Positions 9,507 to 18,017 are shown, counted from the stretch's first letter. The stretch: 64,000 nt of DNA from Flavobacteriaceae bacterium UBA3611 (GCA_002375495.1 DFLU01000005.1:244379-308378), one strand, 5' to 3'. Notes: a model not told the origin generated them from the sequence alone. A program made the numbers and translations.

Positions 9507-9716
9507 CTATTTTCGGCCCTTAACAAGTCGAAAGATACAAATACTCACAAGTGTTATTACCAAAGGCCAAATAACAAAAAGATCTACCCGCATTACCGCG
9601 CTTCCACCGTCTGGTTGGGTTGCCATCCATTGTTGCATGTAATACTCCCACACCAACGCTGCAACAATAACTGCAACTGTGATGATATAAAGCAATGTCA
9701 CGGGTTTAAATCGCAT
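9507..9716 (-). CDS. Small two-helix membrane protein of the metal cluster
   Basis: A 69-residue protein with two hydrophobic helices (about 8-24 and 45-63) separated by a short polar loop, and a basic end (RLVKGRK). It starts 1 base after the stop of the HMA-domain gene, so it is the last gene of the receptor-HMA operon. Family and function are not recognised; a role as a small membrane partner in the metal system is inferred from position only. Confidence 0.6.
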   Translation of the reverse strand: MRFKPVTLLYIITVAVIVAALVWEYYMQQWMATQPDGGSAVMRVDLFVIWPLVITLVSICIFRLVKGRK

Positions 9717-9717
9717 C

Positions 9718-10077
9718 TTAGTTATTCTTGTGGTCTTTTTTTACCTCTTCATCTCTATACATGCAACACGGATGTACGCTGTTATACGCTTCATCGGTAG
9801 CAGTAATCTCTTTGGTATCATGCCCCACTGCTGCAATATTTTGCTGAATTTTGGTAAGATCGGTTTTTCGTTCGTCAAAAATCAATTTCAGCTCATGTGT
9901 TTCTATGTTCCAAACAGCAGACTTAACGCCCTTTGTTTTTACAGAGGCCTTTTCAATTCGCTCTTTACACATGCCGCAAACTCCGTCTACTTCAATGGTA
10001 GCTCTGGCATTTTTATTTTGGGCAAATACGCCTGTTCCTAAGAGCAAGGCGATGGTAACTATAAGTACTTTTTTCAT
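9718..10077 (-). CDS. Exported heavy-metal-associated (HMA) domain protein
   Basis: A periplasmic metallochaperone-like protein of 119 residues. A Sec signal peptide (MKKVLIVTIALLLGTGVFAQ) is followed by one HMA fold: the metal loop DGVCGMCKERIEKA gives a CxxC pair, then VKSAVWNIETHELKLIF and IAAVGHDT. The tail holds a second potential metal site, HPCCMYRDE. Family members bind Cu(I) or other soft metals. It is 6 bases downstream of the TonB-dependent receptor gene and 1 base upstream of the small membrane protein, so the three form one unit. The metal itself cannot be told from sequence. Confidence 0.85.
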   Translation of the reverse strand: MKKVLIVTIALLLGTGVFAQNKNARATIEVDGVCGMCKERIEKASVKTKGVKSAVWNIETHELKLIFDERKTDLTKIQQNIAAVGHDTKEITATDEAYNSVHPCCMYRDEEVKKDHKNN

Positions 10078-10083
10078 TTTTTT

Positions 10084-12333
10084 TTAATTTAAATTATAAC
10101 GTAATCCTGTATAAAAACTACTCCCAAAAATGGGGCCGTAGACAAATGTACTATCAAAATACAAGCCAAACGGATCGTCTGCACTCACGATTGGATTCTC
10201 TTGTTGTACATTGGTAACATTCTCTCCGCCCAAATATACTTCAAAACGGGGTGAAAACACACGGGTAACCTGAAAATTCAATGTTCCCAAGGTTGGGGTT
10301 CGCTCTGGCAACTGAAAGGCTTCAGGGCTCATATCGGTAAACGGATACCGTTGTGAATCGAGCCAATTGTAGGTGGCGTCTACTTTCCATTGGCTCCCCG
10401 AATCAGTGCGATGGGACTCCCACGCAACATTCGCAAAAATTCGGTTTTTAGGCACCAAGGCTCTTTCAATGGTACCACGATCTACAGCACCTCCATTCAT
10501 GGTTGCCTGCACATCAAAATACTTATAAGCAACGCGAAGATCGGTACGCTCAAATACATTTAAACTCACTTCTGCCTGAAAGCTATTGGCAAAACTATCT
10601 CCATCTAAATTGTAAAACTGAACCTGCCGTGAAGCACCCCAATCTACAATCACTTGGTTTTCAAAATCGGTACGATAAAAATCGAGTGCGATGTCCCCTG
10701 TCCTTCCGAAGAGATTAAATCCTTGTAGATACGAAACACCATAATTCCATGCTTTTTCAGGATCTAAGCCATAAATAGGCCCCTGCGAATCTGGCAATTG
10801 TATCACTCGATTACTAGAAAACAACTGTTGGTTTTCAATAAAAATATTGGCGCTTCTGCGGCCACTACCTACTGAAAACCGGAACACTCCCTTATCCCAA
10901 GCGGTATACCGTGCGTGCAACCTTGGTGTTACAAAAAAGCCCAACCGATTATGGTTGTCTGCCCTAATCCCCATGGAAAGATTAAGGTTTTCAAGATCGT
11001 CGTAGTTGTATTCAAAAAACCCTCCTACTGAGTTTTCTTTTCTGTTGAATGGAGCCGTAAGCACCAATTCTTTGTATTGATCGTACGTAAAGCTCACCCC
11101 CATTTTTACTTTGTGACGTGAATCGCTTATAATTGAATTATACATCGCATTTCCGTAGAAACTTTGATGCTCAATATTATATACGCGTAGCCCAAAATAC
11201 GACTCTTGGTTGTGATAGCTAAATGCCGTTTGCACACCGATGCTCTGGTAAGGTATTTCGGGATTCACCCAACCCAATTTTGCCGAAACATCATAGCGCT
11301 CGGTATTTATCTCACTACCCCAAAAATTGGTGGTCAATTTATCTCTGTCTGGATCAAAATCTAATTGTCCTGTTTGCTTTTCATCGCGCATGGCACGCAC
11401 ATTTATAAAACTTACAAAACCGTTTTCACCGTCTGTGTACTGCCAACGATTCATCACATTCACCTGTTTCGCTAACGGAAGGTCTAAAAATCCGTCGTCA
11501 TTATTATCAGACTTCAACGTTCTTGTGTTTCCATGTAGGTAAAGACCCGTATGCCACCGATCACTAACTTTGGTGTTGAGATGGGTGTTCAACTCGAACC
11601 TCCCATCAACGGCCCCATAGGCGTTCACAAAAAGTTGATGGTCTGTCGTCGGTTTTTGGAGTTCGGCATTGATCTGTCCTGCGATGCTTTCAAAACCATT
11701 TACCACACTCCCCGCTCCTTTCGAAATTTGAATACTTTCTACCCATGTCCCTGGAATAAAACTGAGCCCTTGTGCTTGTGCTGCACCGCGTACTGAAGGA
11801 ATATTTTCGGTGGTAATGAGTATGTTCGGACTTTTAAGTCCGAGCATTTTTATCTGCCGTGTTCCCGTAATCGCATCTGGAAAATTCACATCGATAGACG
11901 GATTGGTCTCAAAACTTTCAGCAAGGTTGCAACAGGCTGCTTTCAGCAATTCGGCACTGCTTACATTTACCATATTTTGTGCTTCTAGATACGAGCGTGA
12001 TGTGGCTTTTTTTCTTGCGGAAATGGTCACTTCATCGAGTGCTCCCTTCGATTTCAGCACATGTCTGATATTTCTTGCTTCGGAAATGGTTAAGGTGTCA
12101 GATTGGTACCCAATATAACTGATGACCAATTTTGAATATTGCGATTCGTACGGAAGTTCAAACAGTCCGTTAAAATCGGTTACGTCGCCCACGTCAGCAT
12201 TGAGCCAAAATACATTGGCACCTGGCAATGGGACTTCTTTATTGTTTACTACTTCCAACACAATCCCTTCCACTTTTTGTTGTGCGAGCGTGATCATTGG
12301 AACTAATAAGATGATATATATAAGCTTCCTCAT
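10084..12333 (-). CDS. TonB-dependent outer membrane receptor, metal cluster
   Basis: A 749-residue outer membrane beta-barrel importer driven by TonB. It has a signal peptide (MRKLIYIILLVPMITLAQQ), a carboxypeptidase-regulatory-like domain (VEGIVLEVVNNKEVPLPGAN, about 20-105) and a plug domain with the segment QIKMLGLKSPNILITTENIP (about 120-225). A long barrel follows and ends in an aromatic-poor strand FYTGLRYNLN. The plug contains LLKAACCNLAESFETNPSID, whose Cys pair is common in receptors linked to copper or other metal modules. It lies between the HYC_CC_PP gene and the HMA gene, so uptake or handling of a soft metal is the likely role rather than of a siderophore or sugar. Confidence 0.88.
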   Translation of the reverse strand: MRKLIYIILLVPMITLAQQKVEGIVLEVVNNKEVPLPGANVFWLNADVGDVTDFNGLFELPYESQYSKLVISYIGYQSDTLTISEARNIRHVLKSKGALDEVTISARKKATSRSYLEAQNMVNVSSAELLKAACCNLAESFETNPSIDVNFPDAITGTRQIKMLGLKSPNILITTENIPSVRGAAQAQGLSFIPGTWVESIQISKGAGSVVNGFESIAGQINAELQKPTTDHQLFVNAYGAVDGRFELNTHLNTKVSDRWHTGLYLHGNTRTLKSDNNDDGFLDLPLAKQVNVMNRWQYTDGENGFVSFINVRAMRDEKQTGQLDFDPDRDKLTTNFWGSEINTERYDVSAKLGWVNPEIPYQSIGVQTAFSYHNQESYFGLRVYNIEHQSFYGNAMYNSIISDSRHKVKMGVSFTYDQYKELVLTAPFNRKENSVGGFFEYNYDDLENLNLSMGIRADNHNRLGFFVTPRLHARYTAWDKGVFRFSVGSGRRSANIFIENQQLFSSNRVIQLPDSQGPIYGLDPEKAWNYGVSYLQGFNLFGRTGDIALDFYRTDFENQVIVDWGASRQVQFYNLDGDSFANSFQAEVSLNVFERTDLRVAYKYFDVQATMNGGAVDRGTIERALVPKNRIFANVAWESHRTDSGSQWKVDATYNWLDSQRYPFTDMSPEAFQLPERTPTLGTLNFQVTRVFSPRFEVYLGGENVTNVQQENPIVSADDPFGLYFDSTFVYGPIFGSSFYTGLRYNLN

Positions 12334-12420
12334 GTAGCTTTAAAATTTAATTGTTTTTCGATTTGCGTGTTTTAGCCATAATGGCCGGCGCTCCCAGTGT
12401 AGTTACTGCGAGACTTCTAT

Positions 12421-12438
12421 TTTCCGCATACGCGGAAA
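12421..12438. repeat. Perfect inverted repeat after the HYC_CC_PP gene
   Basis: TTTCCGC-ATAC-GCGGAAA, two 7-base arms around a 4-base loop, 8 bases beyond the 3' end of the HYC_CC_PP gene. There is no T run, so it is more likely an RNA stabiliser, attenuator or operator than a terminator. Confidence 0.55.
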
Positions 12439-12445
12439 TGTCAAA

Positions 12446-12850
12446 TCAAATAAGGAAGGTTTCATAAAGTACAGGAATGTCCTTTATGAGCGGAGGCGGA
12501 TTATATTCTGAATAGAAAATTTTCTCTGTAGCAATCTCAAAATTCGATTGCAACACAAATACCGAAACAAATGCCGTCACAAAATGAACGGGTAGCTGAA
12601 CGTCAAATTCAGAACTATTAAAACTATCGTCGGTATTTACTTTGGTGTATTGGTTGGCACAACAGCTATGCTCCTTGGTAGATTCGTCTGCACAACCGTC
12701 ATCTACAGCCATGCCACAAGTGAGTTGTTCTTCGCCAAGAGTAAGCGTTGCTAACATTTCAAAATCGCCACAAAAATGCTGTGCATAGGCAATACCACTA
12801 GTGCTTGCCATAAGCAACATGCATAATACTATTGATGCGATTTTTTTCAT
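12446..12850 (-). CDS. HYC_CC_PP family protein
   Basis: Small exported protein of a Bacteroidota family named for its motifs. Here HFC (as HFCGDF), CC (as HSCCANQ) and PP (as YNPPPL) are all present in order, and the mature part is Cys/His-rich, suggesting metal binding. I start it at MKKIASIVLCML (ATG 12850), which begins a normal signal peptide. The longer frame to 12880 would place coding sequence over the promoter. Length is 134 residues. A hydrophobic stretch FVTAFVSVFVLQSNF follows the CC motif. It is upstream of the TonB-dependent receptor and HMA genes, as in other flavobacterial metal clusters. Exact function unknown. Confidence 0.82.
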   Translation of the reverse strand: MKKIASIVLCMLLMASTSGIAYAQHFCGDFEMLATLTLGEEQLTCGMAVDDGCADESTKEHSCCANQYTKVNTDDSFNSSEFDVQLPVHFVTAFVSVFVLQSNFEIATEKIFYSEYNPPPLIKDIPVLYETFLI

Positions 12851-12855
12851 TCGCT

Positions 12856-12863
12856 CAAAGGTA
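12856..12863 (-). promoter_or_regulatory. -7 promoter element of the HYC_CC_PP/receptor operon
   Basis: Reads TACCTTTG on the minus strand, a perfect TAnnTTTG match ending 5 bases before the chosen ATG (12850). The transcript would have almost no leader, so the mRNA may be leaderless. An upstream TTG (within ATTGTTTTGC) gives a short-spaced possible -33 box. Confidence 0.5.
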
Positions 12864-12908
12864 CAAAATTTGCAAAACAATCATACTAGTAGAGATGAGA
12901 CTAGCCAA

Positions 12909-14132
12909 TTACAGAAACCACCTTATACCCAAGCCTACAACCAACCAGGTATACGAAACAAAGGCAGCAAATTTTAGAACAGTCTCTAATATCCGACTTT
13001 TAGGAGCCATCTTCCCCATGTTGTGCGAAACATCTGTTTTTTTGAAAAATCCCAAATAGATTAAAAAGGCCGAAGCTGCCAAAAACAAGATATTCAGAAC
13101 AAAGGTGTAGTCTAACTTAAAGTAATCGCTATCACCAATAGTTACTTGCGACGGATCTGGAATTATATTGAAAAGATCGAAAGCGTAATGTAGGGCTAAC
13201 GATGTACCAATCAATGCGGTAAATAATAGGAAAAGAATAAAAAGAGACATTTTCCATCCGTAGTATTTAGCATTGATACGAAGTACCGGAAAAACGACCA
13301 AATCGCTAAAAATAAACGCCATTACCCCAGCAAAACTCACCCCCTTCCCGAACAGTAGTGCTGCCAATGGAATATTCCCCATAGAACCGATAAACGTTAA
13401 AAAAGCAGCAACTGGCCCCACTACCACATGCTCAAGGACTTCCAAAAAGGTAAAATCTGTAGTTCCTTGTCCGCTATTAATAAACAAGGTTTGAAAAAAG
13501 CTATCGGGAACAAAAGCCGCTACTATTCCGGCAATGGTAAAACCAACTGAAACATCTTTCCAGACCATGCCCCATTCCATTTTGTATTGGCGCGCAACTT
13601 TTACCCAACCTTCGGTAGAACTGATTTTTTGTTTCCAGTTTTTATCGGAATCCATTTCATCACCATCGTCATTTTTTAGATTATTCCGTGCGTTTTCAAT
13701 TAGTTTTTTAGGGTTGATGATTCGAATGAGAATCCATACAATTAGAATGAGCAGCACACCTCCCACATACTCTCCAACAACAAATTGCCAACCTAAAAAA
13801 ATTGAAATTATAATTCCTAATTCTATCACCAGATTGGTGGAAGCCAGTAAAAACGCCATCGAAGAAACAAAACTCGCTCCCTTTTGGAAAATTGATTTAG
13901 CCGAAGCCAATGCTGCAAAACTGCAAGAACTGCTTATAAAACCAAAAAATGTACCTAGCAATACACTCTTGTGTTCAGCACCGCCCATGGTTTCCTGCAT
14001 CTTTTTTTCGGTCACAAAAACCTGGATCATGCTACTAATTACATACCCCAAAATAAAGGCCCAAAGCGCCATCCAAAAAAAACCAACGGTGGTATAGGCG
14101 GCCTCCGACCATTTTTCGAGGAATGTATTCAT
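12909..14132 (-). CDS. ArsP-like permease (COG0701/DUF318)
   Basis: A 407-residue inner membrane permease. Two blocks of four or so membrane helices (about 15-140 and 205-390) are split by a charged cytosolic loop (LIENARNNLKNDDGDEMDSD). The first block holds GTFFGFISSSCSFAALASAK, equivalent to the Cys-containing motif of ArsP-type organoarsenical efflux permeases. The second repeats the fold with FLTFIGSMGNIPLAALLFGK. The family includes exporters of methylated trivalent arsenic, but many members have unknown substrates. In this spot, between DUF3347 and HYC_CC_PP genes, a metal or metalloid substrate is likely. An arsenic methylation locus lies 38 kb away, so arsenical export is possible. 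Confidence 0.8.
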   Translation of the reverse strand: MNTFLEKWSEAAYTTVGFFWMALWAFILGYVISSMIQVFVTEKKMQETMGGAEHKSVLLGTFFGFISSSCSFAALASAKSIFQKGASFVSSMAFLLASTNLVIELGIIISIFLGWQFVVGEYVGGVLLILIVWILIRIINPKKLIENARNNLKNDDGDEMDSDKNWKQKISSTEGWVKVARQYKMEWGMVWKDVSVGFTIAGIVAAFVPDSFFQTLFINSGQGTTDFTFLEVLEHVVVGPVAAFLTFIGSMGNIPLAALLFGKGVSFAGVMAFIFSDLVVFPVLRINAKYYGWKMSLFILFLLFTALIGTSLALHYAFDLFNIIPDPSQVTIGDSDYFKLDYTFVLNILFLAASAFLIYLGFFKKTDVSHNMGKMAPKSRILETVLKFAAFVSYTWLVVGLGIRWFL

Positions 14133-14234
14133 TACACTTCAGTTTGGATTATTTCAATGAAACCAGTGAGCCACCTTCAGAAGCATTATGATTTGAAACT
14201 AGAAGGTTAGACGCTGTGGCTTTATTTTGAAAAA

Positions 14235-14789
14235 CTATTCGATTTTCCCCTCAATCCTTCCGCAGCGCAACATTTTATCCCCAAAATAAGGGTTCATAAT
14301 GTCACTACTGGCGCTTAACCAAGAAGCACCTGTATTGTTGAAAGCCATCGGGCAGTATTGTTTGTAGATGGTGCCAGAAGCAACTTCACCTTCGAGCATT
14401 TCTTCCACGATTGCGGTAAGCTCAACAAAAGCTTCACGTTGCTTATCCATGTGTCCTGCCTCCATCACGTTTTGGGCAGCTTTCATTGCAGAATCATCTA
14501 CCCCCATATTTGCAAAAGCGGTCATGAGTCGTGAACCTTGAGCAGCAGTCTGTGCTGCATTTGTGGCAACCATAGCATCTTTCATGGCAATATACTCGCG
14601 AAAAACTACGGCCATATTAGGGTCGTTAAACGCAACCTCACCAATGGTAGGTTTTTTACTTTCATCTTGGGTAATGTCGTTCGCAGTTTCAACTTCTACG
14701 GTTTCTGGCTCGTTACTTTCTTTAGCGTCTTTGCAAGAAACAAAGAGCGACAAACTTAAGCCGAACAAGATATATTTTGTGTATTTCAT
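14235..14789 (-). CDS. DUF3347-domain lipoprotein
   Basis: Periplasmic lipoprotein of 184 residues with lipobox FVSC (Cys19), an acidic linker, then a DUF3347 domain from about residue 55 to the end. Diagnostic stretches are FREYIAMKDAMVATNAAQTA near the start of the domain and IYKQYCPMAFNNTGASWLS with MNPYFGDKMLRCG at its end. In Bacteroidota this domain occurs alone or fused to CusB-like adaptor proteins and is associated with copper and silver handling. The conserved Cys and Met residues in YCPMAF and KMLRCG are candidate ligands. It is the most upstream gene of the leftward metal cluster, 102 bases before the permease gene. Confidence 0.85.
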   Translation of the reverse strand: MKYTKYILFGLSLSLFVSCKDAKESNEPETVEVETANDITQDESKKPTIGEVAFNDPNMAVVFREYIAMKDAMVATNAAQTAAQGSRLMTAFANMGVDDSAMKAAQNVMEAGHMDKQREAFVELTAIVEEMLEGEVASGTIYKQYCPMAFNNTGASWLSASSDIMNPYFGDKMLRCGRIEGKIE

Positions 14790-14832
14790 GGTTCAAATTT
14801 TAAAAAACAAAGATAGGGATTTCAATAAAAAA

Positions 14833-15270
14833 TCAATGTTGATTCTTCTGTCTTTGTTGTACGTAAAAAGCCGGTACTAACAAAAATAAAGGGAGTGGCT
14901 GTATTAAAAAACGACGCACATAAAACAAAAGCATATGTTCTCCCGCTTCGGAAATATGCAATAACACATACAGTAAAATTCCCAAGACCAACGCTAAAAT
15001 TCCGTAGAGTACCAAAGAAAATAATACAACGCCACGATTTTGAAATAACACCCAGAGTATCCCGATAGACACCCCTGTATTCAGTAAAAATCGAAACAGC
15101 ACATGGACGAGTGTTTTTAGCTTGTCTAACTCTGGCAAAGCCATCGTAGTATGGTCTGTCTTAAAAAAAGCAAGTAATGGATCGTAAAACAAATCGGTTT
15201 CAAACGCACGTATCAGCACCAGCAATGCAATGCCGATAATTATTAAGAGTATTTTTAGCGCATTATTCAT
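14833..15270 (-). CDS. Exosortase F system-associated protein
   Basis: A 145-residue membrane protein with about four hydrophobic segments (5-20, 60-80, 82-105, 122-138). It overlaps the end of the xrtF gene by 8 bases, so the two are translationally coupled. This pairing, together with the patterns IRAFETDLFYDPLLAFFK and HVLFRFLLNTGVSIGILW, identifies the XrtF-associated family found in flavobacteria. Its biochemical role is not known; it may be a partner or regulator of the exosortase. Confidence 0.82.
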   Translation of the reverse strand: MNNALKILLIIIGIALLVLIRAFETDLFYDPLLAFFKTDHTTMALPELDKLKTLVHVLFRFLLNTGVSIGILWVLFQNRGVVLFSLVLYGILALVLGILLYVLLHISEAGEHMLLFYVRRFLIQPLPLFLLVPAFYVQQRQKNQH

Positions 15271-15817
15271 TTGTAGTAACTATTGGTGACAACATACGCA
15301 CCCAAACGAGCCATAATAAAAAAACCATTCCGTAAATCAATGCCGGAAACAAGACCCCGTGCAACCAATGCTCTTGCTCTGGATAGTTGTAAAGAGCGAT
15401 TGCCAGTATGGCGATACGCAAAATATTCACGGCATAAATCAAAACACTTCCCACAAAGATAAAGAGCACTGTTTTTTTCAATGATTGCGCAAACGCTATG
15501 ACAAAAGCTATAAATAGCACTATAATGCTAATTGCATTACAGCCCTCTACAATGCGTGCAAGGTAGGTTCCATTTACAAAAAGCTGCATCGATGGTTGGG
15601 CCTGGTGTGGAACGATGGCTGCTTCGTACCCAAAACTTTCTATCAGTAAGGTACTTTGTTTTGACACTAGATTTGTAATAAAATCGGGCGGATAGGCCGA
15701 ATTCACCGAAACCCCTAAATATCCCGCATAGACCAGACTAAGCAGTAGATAACTACCTGAAAACAGTAGCAAGAACTGGAGGACTCCCTTGTATTTTTTA
15801 AACAAAACTTTCAACAT
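15263..15817 (-). CDS. xrtF: Exosortase family protein XrtF
   Basis: Membrane-embedded cysteine transpeptidase-like enzyme thought to cut sorting signals at the C-terminus of exported proteins. The 184-residue protein has several membrane helices and the complete exosortase triad: Cys93 in VEGCNAIS, Arg134 in NILRIAIL and His153 in HWLHGVLFP. Its short length is usual for the XrtF subgroup, which lacks the extra domains of XrtA. It is followed by its dedicated partner gene. No PEP-CTERM-like target is seen in the window, so substrates must be elsewhere. Confidence 0.9.
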   Translation of the reverse strand: MLKVLFKKYKGVLQFLLLFSGSYLLLSLVYAGYLGVSVNSAYPPDFITNLVSKQSTLLIESFGYEAAIVPHQAQPSMQLFVNGTYLARIVEGCNAISIIVLFIAFVIAFAQSLKKTVLFIFVGSVLIYAVNILRIAILAIALYNYPEQEHWLHGVLFPALIYGMVFLLWLVWVRMLSPIVTTNE

Positions 15818-15846
15818 GGCATTTTAACAAAAATACAGCATTTGTG

Positions 15847-15879
15847 TTGGCAAGAACTGTTCTTTTTGAAATACATTTG
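15847..15879 (+). promoter_or_regulatory. Promoter of the GAF-domain gene
   Basis: TTG at 15847-15849 and TACATTTG at 15872-15879 with a 22-base spacer match the Bacteroidota promoter pattern. The position rules out translation from the earlier GTG at 15844 and fixes the start at 15898. Confidence 0.7.
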
Positions 15880-15897
15880 TCTAAATATTATTGCCTT

Positions 15898-16353
15898 ATG
15901 CCCTTTAAAAACCTTCAACCCCGCGTTGCTGCACTATTGCACAATTCAGATGAAACTGTTGAACGCCGATTGACCCAGGTATGTGAACTACTTCAAGAAA
16001 CCATAGGATATTACGACTGGGTAGGTTTCTATTTTGCAAATCACGAAGCTAAAACACTGCACCTAAAAGCCTTTGCCGGCGAACCCACCGACCATACAGT
16101 GATTCCGTTTGGGAAAGGTATTTGCGGACAAGTAGCCGAAAGCAACGCCAATTTTGTAGTGCCAGATGTTGCCGCCCAAAATAATTACATTGCTTGTAGC
16201 ATGTATGTGAAAGCTGAAATTGTGATTCCGTTGTTTAAAGACGGAAAAAATATCGGGCAAATCGATATCGACTCACATATGGCCGATCCGTTCTCTGTTG
16301 AAGATGAAAAATTCTTGGAATGGGTAAACGAGCAAGTTGCTGAGATTCTTTAA
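15898..16353 (+). CDS. GAF-domain protein, probable free methionine-(R)-sulfoxide reductase
   Basis: Small cytosolic GAF protein of 151 residues, by family reducing free Met-(R)-sulfoxide with thioredoxin. Both cysteine positions of the catalytic pair in fRMsr enzymes are present: FGKGICGQVAES and the catalytic NNYIACSMYVKAEIVIPLF. The substrate-pocket motif YDWVGFYF and the GQIDIDSH strand also fit. I start it at MPFKNLQPRVAA because a promoter lies inside the longer open frame. It is a single-gene unit between the xrtF pair (divergent) and a repeat-filled intergenic region. Confidence 0.8.
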   Translation: MPFKNLQPRVAALLHNSDETVERRLTQVCELLQETIGYYDWVGFYFANHEAKTLHLKAFAGEPTDHTVIPFGKGICGQVAESNANFVVPDVAAQNNYIACSMYVKAEIVIPLFKDGKNIGQIDIDSHMADPFSVEDEKFLEWVNEQVAEIL

Positions 16354-16366
16354 AACTCCATACACG

Positions 16367-16617
16367 TCATGCTGAATTAGTTTCAACATCCCACAACTAA
16401 CTCCTGCTACCATTGAGACCCTGAAACCAGTTCAGGGTGACGACAGAAGTTTTAGTCAGAATAGTTGTAGCTATTTATCATTCGTCCATGCTGAACCCCG
16501 CCAGTCCGCCCGTGCCGGTACGGACGGCAACGAGTCTTTCGAACTGGTTGTTTCAGCATCCCACAACTAACTCCTGCTACCAGTGAGACCCTGAAACCAG
16601 TTCAGGGTTACGAAAAA
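16367..16617. repeat. REP-like extragenic repeat pair
   Basis: The 266 bases between the GAF gene and the MacB-type permease gene hold no gene but two near-identical blocks of about 60 bases (16381-16443 and 16551-16613), each reading CATCCCACAACTAACTCCTG onward to CAGTTCAGGG. The intervening part has the palindrome-like CCGTGCCGGTACGG and CATGCTGAA / TTTCAGCATC complementary pieces. This is the structure of dispersed palindromic repeats inserted into each other. Confidence 0.75.
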
Positions 16618-16619
16618 AT

Positions 16620-17876
16620 TTACATTCCCGTACGAATTGCTTCAACAGGATCTAATCGTGAAGCCGAAATTGCAGGAAGAATCCCCGATATGAGTCCGAT
16701 TACTGCTGAAATCGCAGTTCCTAAAAACATATTCCAGCCCGAAAGCACAAACTGGAAATCGCCTGTAAACGTAGACGCGATGATAGACACGATAAACACT
16801 AACACCAGACCTATCAGTCCGCCAATCACAGCCAAGATTACTGCTTCAAATAGAAACTGAAATAGAATAAACCTATTTTTAGCTCCCAACGATTTTTGAA
16901 TTCCAATCAGGTTGGTTCGCTCTTTTACACTCACAAACATAATATTTGCAATTCCGAATCCGCCAACCAGCAGTGAGAATCCGCTTATAATCAGCCCGAT
17001 GACATTCATCTGACCTGTGATATTATCGATGAGATCGGTAAATCCTTTTAATTGGTTCACAAAGAAATTATCTATATCGTCAGGTTTAAGTCCGCGTGCC
17101 ATCCGCAATCGTTGCGATAACGCCGCTATAAATCCGTCACTTTCCACGCCCTTTTCAGGTTTCAAAACAATAAAAGGCGTTAAATTCCGGTTGCTGCTCC
17201 CGAACACTTTCCGAACAGCATTTACAGGTAAATAAGCCGCAGTATCACGAGAACCGCCAAAAAGGGACGAACCTTCCTTTTTCAACACCCCAATAATAGT
17301 AAATTTTCTTCCGTAGAGTCGCGCTTGTTTTCCAATGGCCTGCTGGGCAGATCCGAACAACACATTGGCTATTTCGTCACCTACCACCGCTACATTCGAA
17401 CCGCTATTGCTTTCTGTTTCATTAAAAAAGCGACCTTCCGCTATATCGAGGGCTTCTAATTCATAATATTCAAAAGTTACCGCGCCAATCTGTACATTGC
17501 TTACCGTAGCACCTTCAAACTTCATGGTTTCTGGTGGCACGTTTAAGGTATACGACACGGCTGCTACGTCGGGCACATTTCGCTTAATATATTGATATTC
17601 GTCATAGGTGACATCAGGAAACTGCTCCCATTTCCAACGGGGAATTTCAGTAGGGCCAAATGAAAAACGCCCGAGATAGATAGTACTATTATCTAGCGAA
17701 CTTAAACTTCCGTCGATTTCTTTTTTTAGTGAGTCTACTGCAGCTAGTACCGCGATTATGGAGAAAATACCGATGGTTACACCTACCAACGAAAGGAAGG
17801 TACGCAGCTTGTTATTTTTTAGTGCATTTACTGCAAAATTGAAGCTTTCTTTCAGTACACGAAGGTAGATAAGCAT
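16620..17876 (-). CDS. MacB/FtsX-type ABC transporter permease
   Basis: A 418-residue permease with one N-terminal membrane helix (LRTFLSLVGVTIGIFSIIAV, about 25-45). A large periplasmic MacB-PCD domain (about 50-260) is followed by three C-terminal FtsX helices (about 290-315, 340-370, 385-405) with the signature GIANIMFVSVKERTNLIGIQ. Family members couple ATP hydrolysis to mechanical work on lipoproteins, peptides or macrolides without moving the substrate across the inner membrane. No ATPase or adaptor gene adjoins it here, so its partners are elsewhere. Substrate unknown. Confidence 0.85.
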   Translation of the reverse strand: MLIYLRVLKESFNFAVNALKNNKLRTFLSLVGVTIGIFSIIAVLAAVDSLKKEIDGSLSSLDNSTIYLGRFSFGPTEIPRWKWEQFPDVTYDEYQYIKRNVPDVAAVSYTLNVPPETMKFEGATVSNVQIGAVTFEYYELEALDIAEGRFFNETESNSGSNVAVVGDEIANVLFGSAQQAIGKQARLYGRKFTIIGVLKKEGSSLFGGSRDTAAYLPVNAVRKVFGSSNRNLTPFIVLKPEKGVESDGFIAALSQRLRMARGLKPDDIDNFFVNQLKGFTDLIDNITGQMNVIGLIISGFSLLVGGFGIANIMFVSVKERTNLIGIQKSLGAKNRFILFQFLFEAVILAVIGGLIGLVLVFIVSIIASTFTGDFQFVLSGWNMFLGTAISAVIGLISGILPAISASRLDPVEAIRTGM

Positions 17877-17971
17877 GGTTGGTGTGTTAAACGGGTTCTA
17901 TCTGTTGATAAAGTTATAAAAAGTAGGACGCTTTCTGTTGGCATTCGTTACAAATTACGCTGCAGAATCAT

Positions 17972-17979
17972 TATTTTTG
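17972..17979 (+). promoter_or_regulatory. -7 promoter element of purH
   Basis: TATTTTTG, a perfect TAnnTTTG match, ends 38 bases before the purH ATG. The -33 region is not a clear TTG. Confidence 0.5.
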
Positions 17980-18017
17980 TCGCTTATATTTTCAACCAGA
18001 ATTCAGCAACCACACCT

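Noticed and set aside
9730..10041. Plus-strand frame over the HMA gene
   Set aside because: The HMA protein on the minus strand has signal peptide and metal motif; this frame has none.
12851..12880. Longer N-terminus for the HYC_CC_PP protein
   Set aside because: It would put coding sequence over the promoter -7 box and spoil the signal peptide.
15844..15897. Longer N-terminus for the GAF protein from GTG
   Set aside because: The stretch contains the promoter; the family N-terminus begins at 15898.
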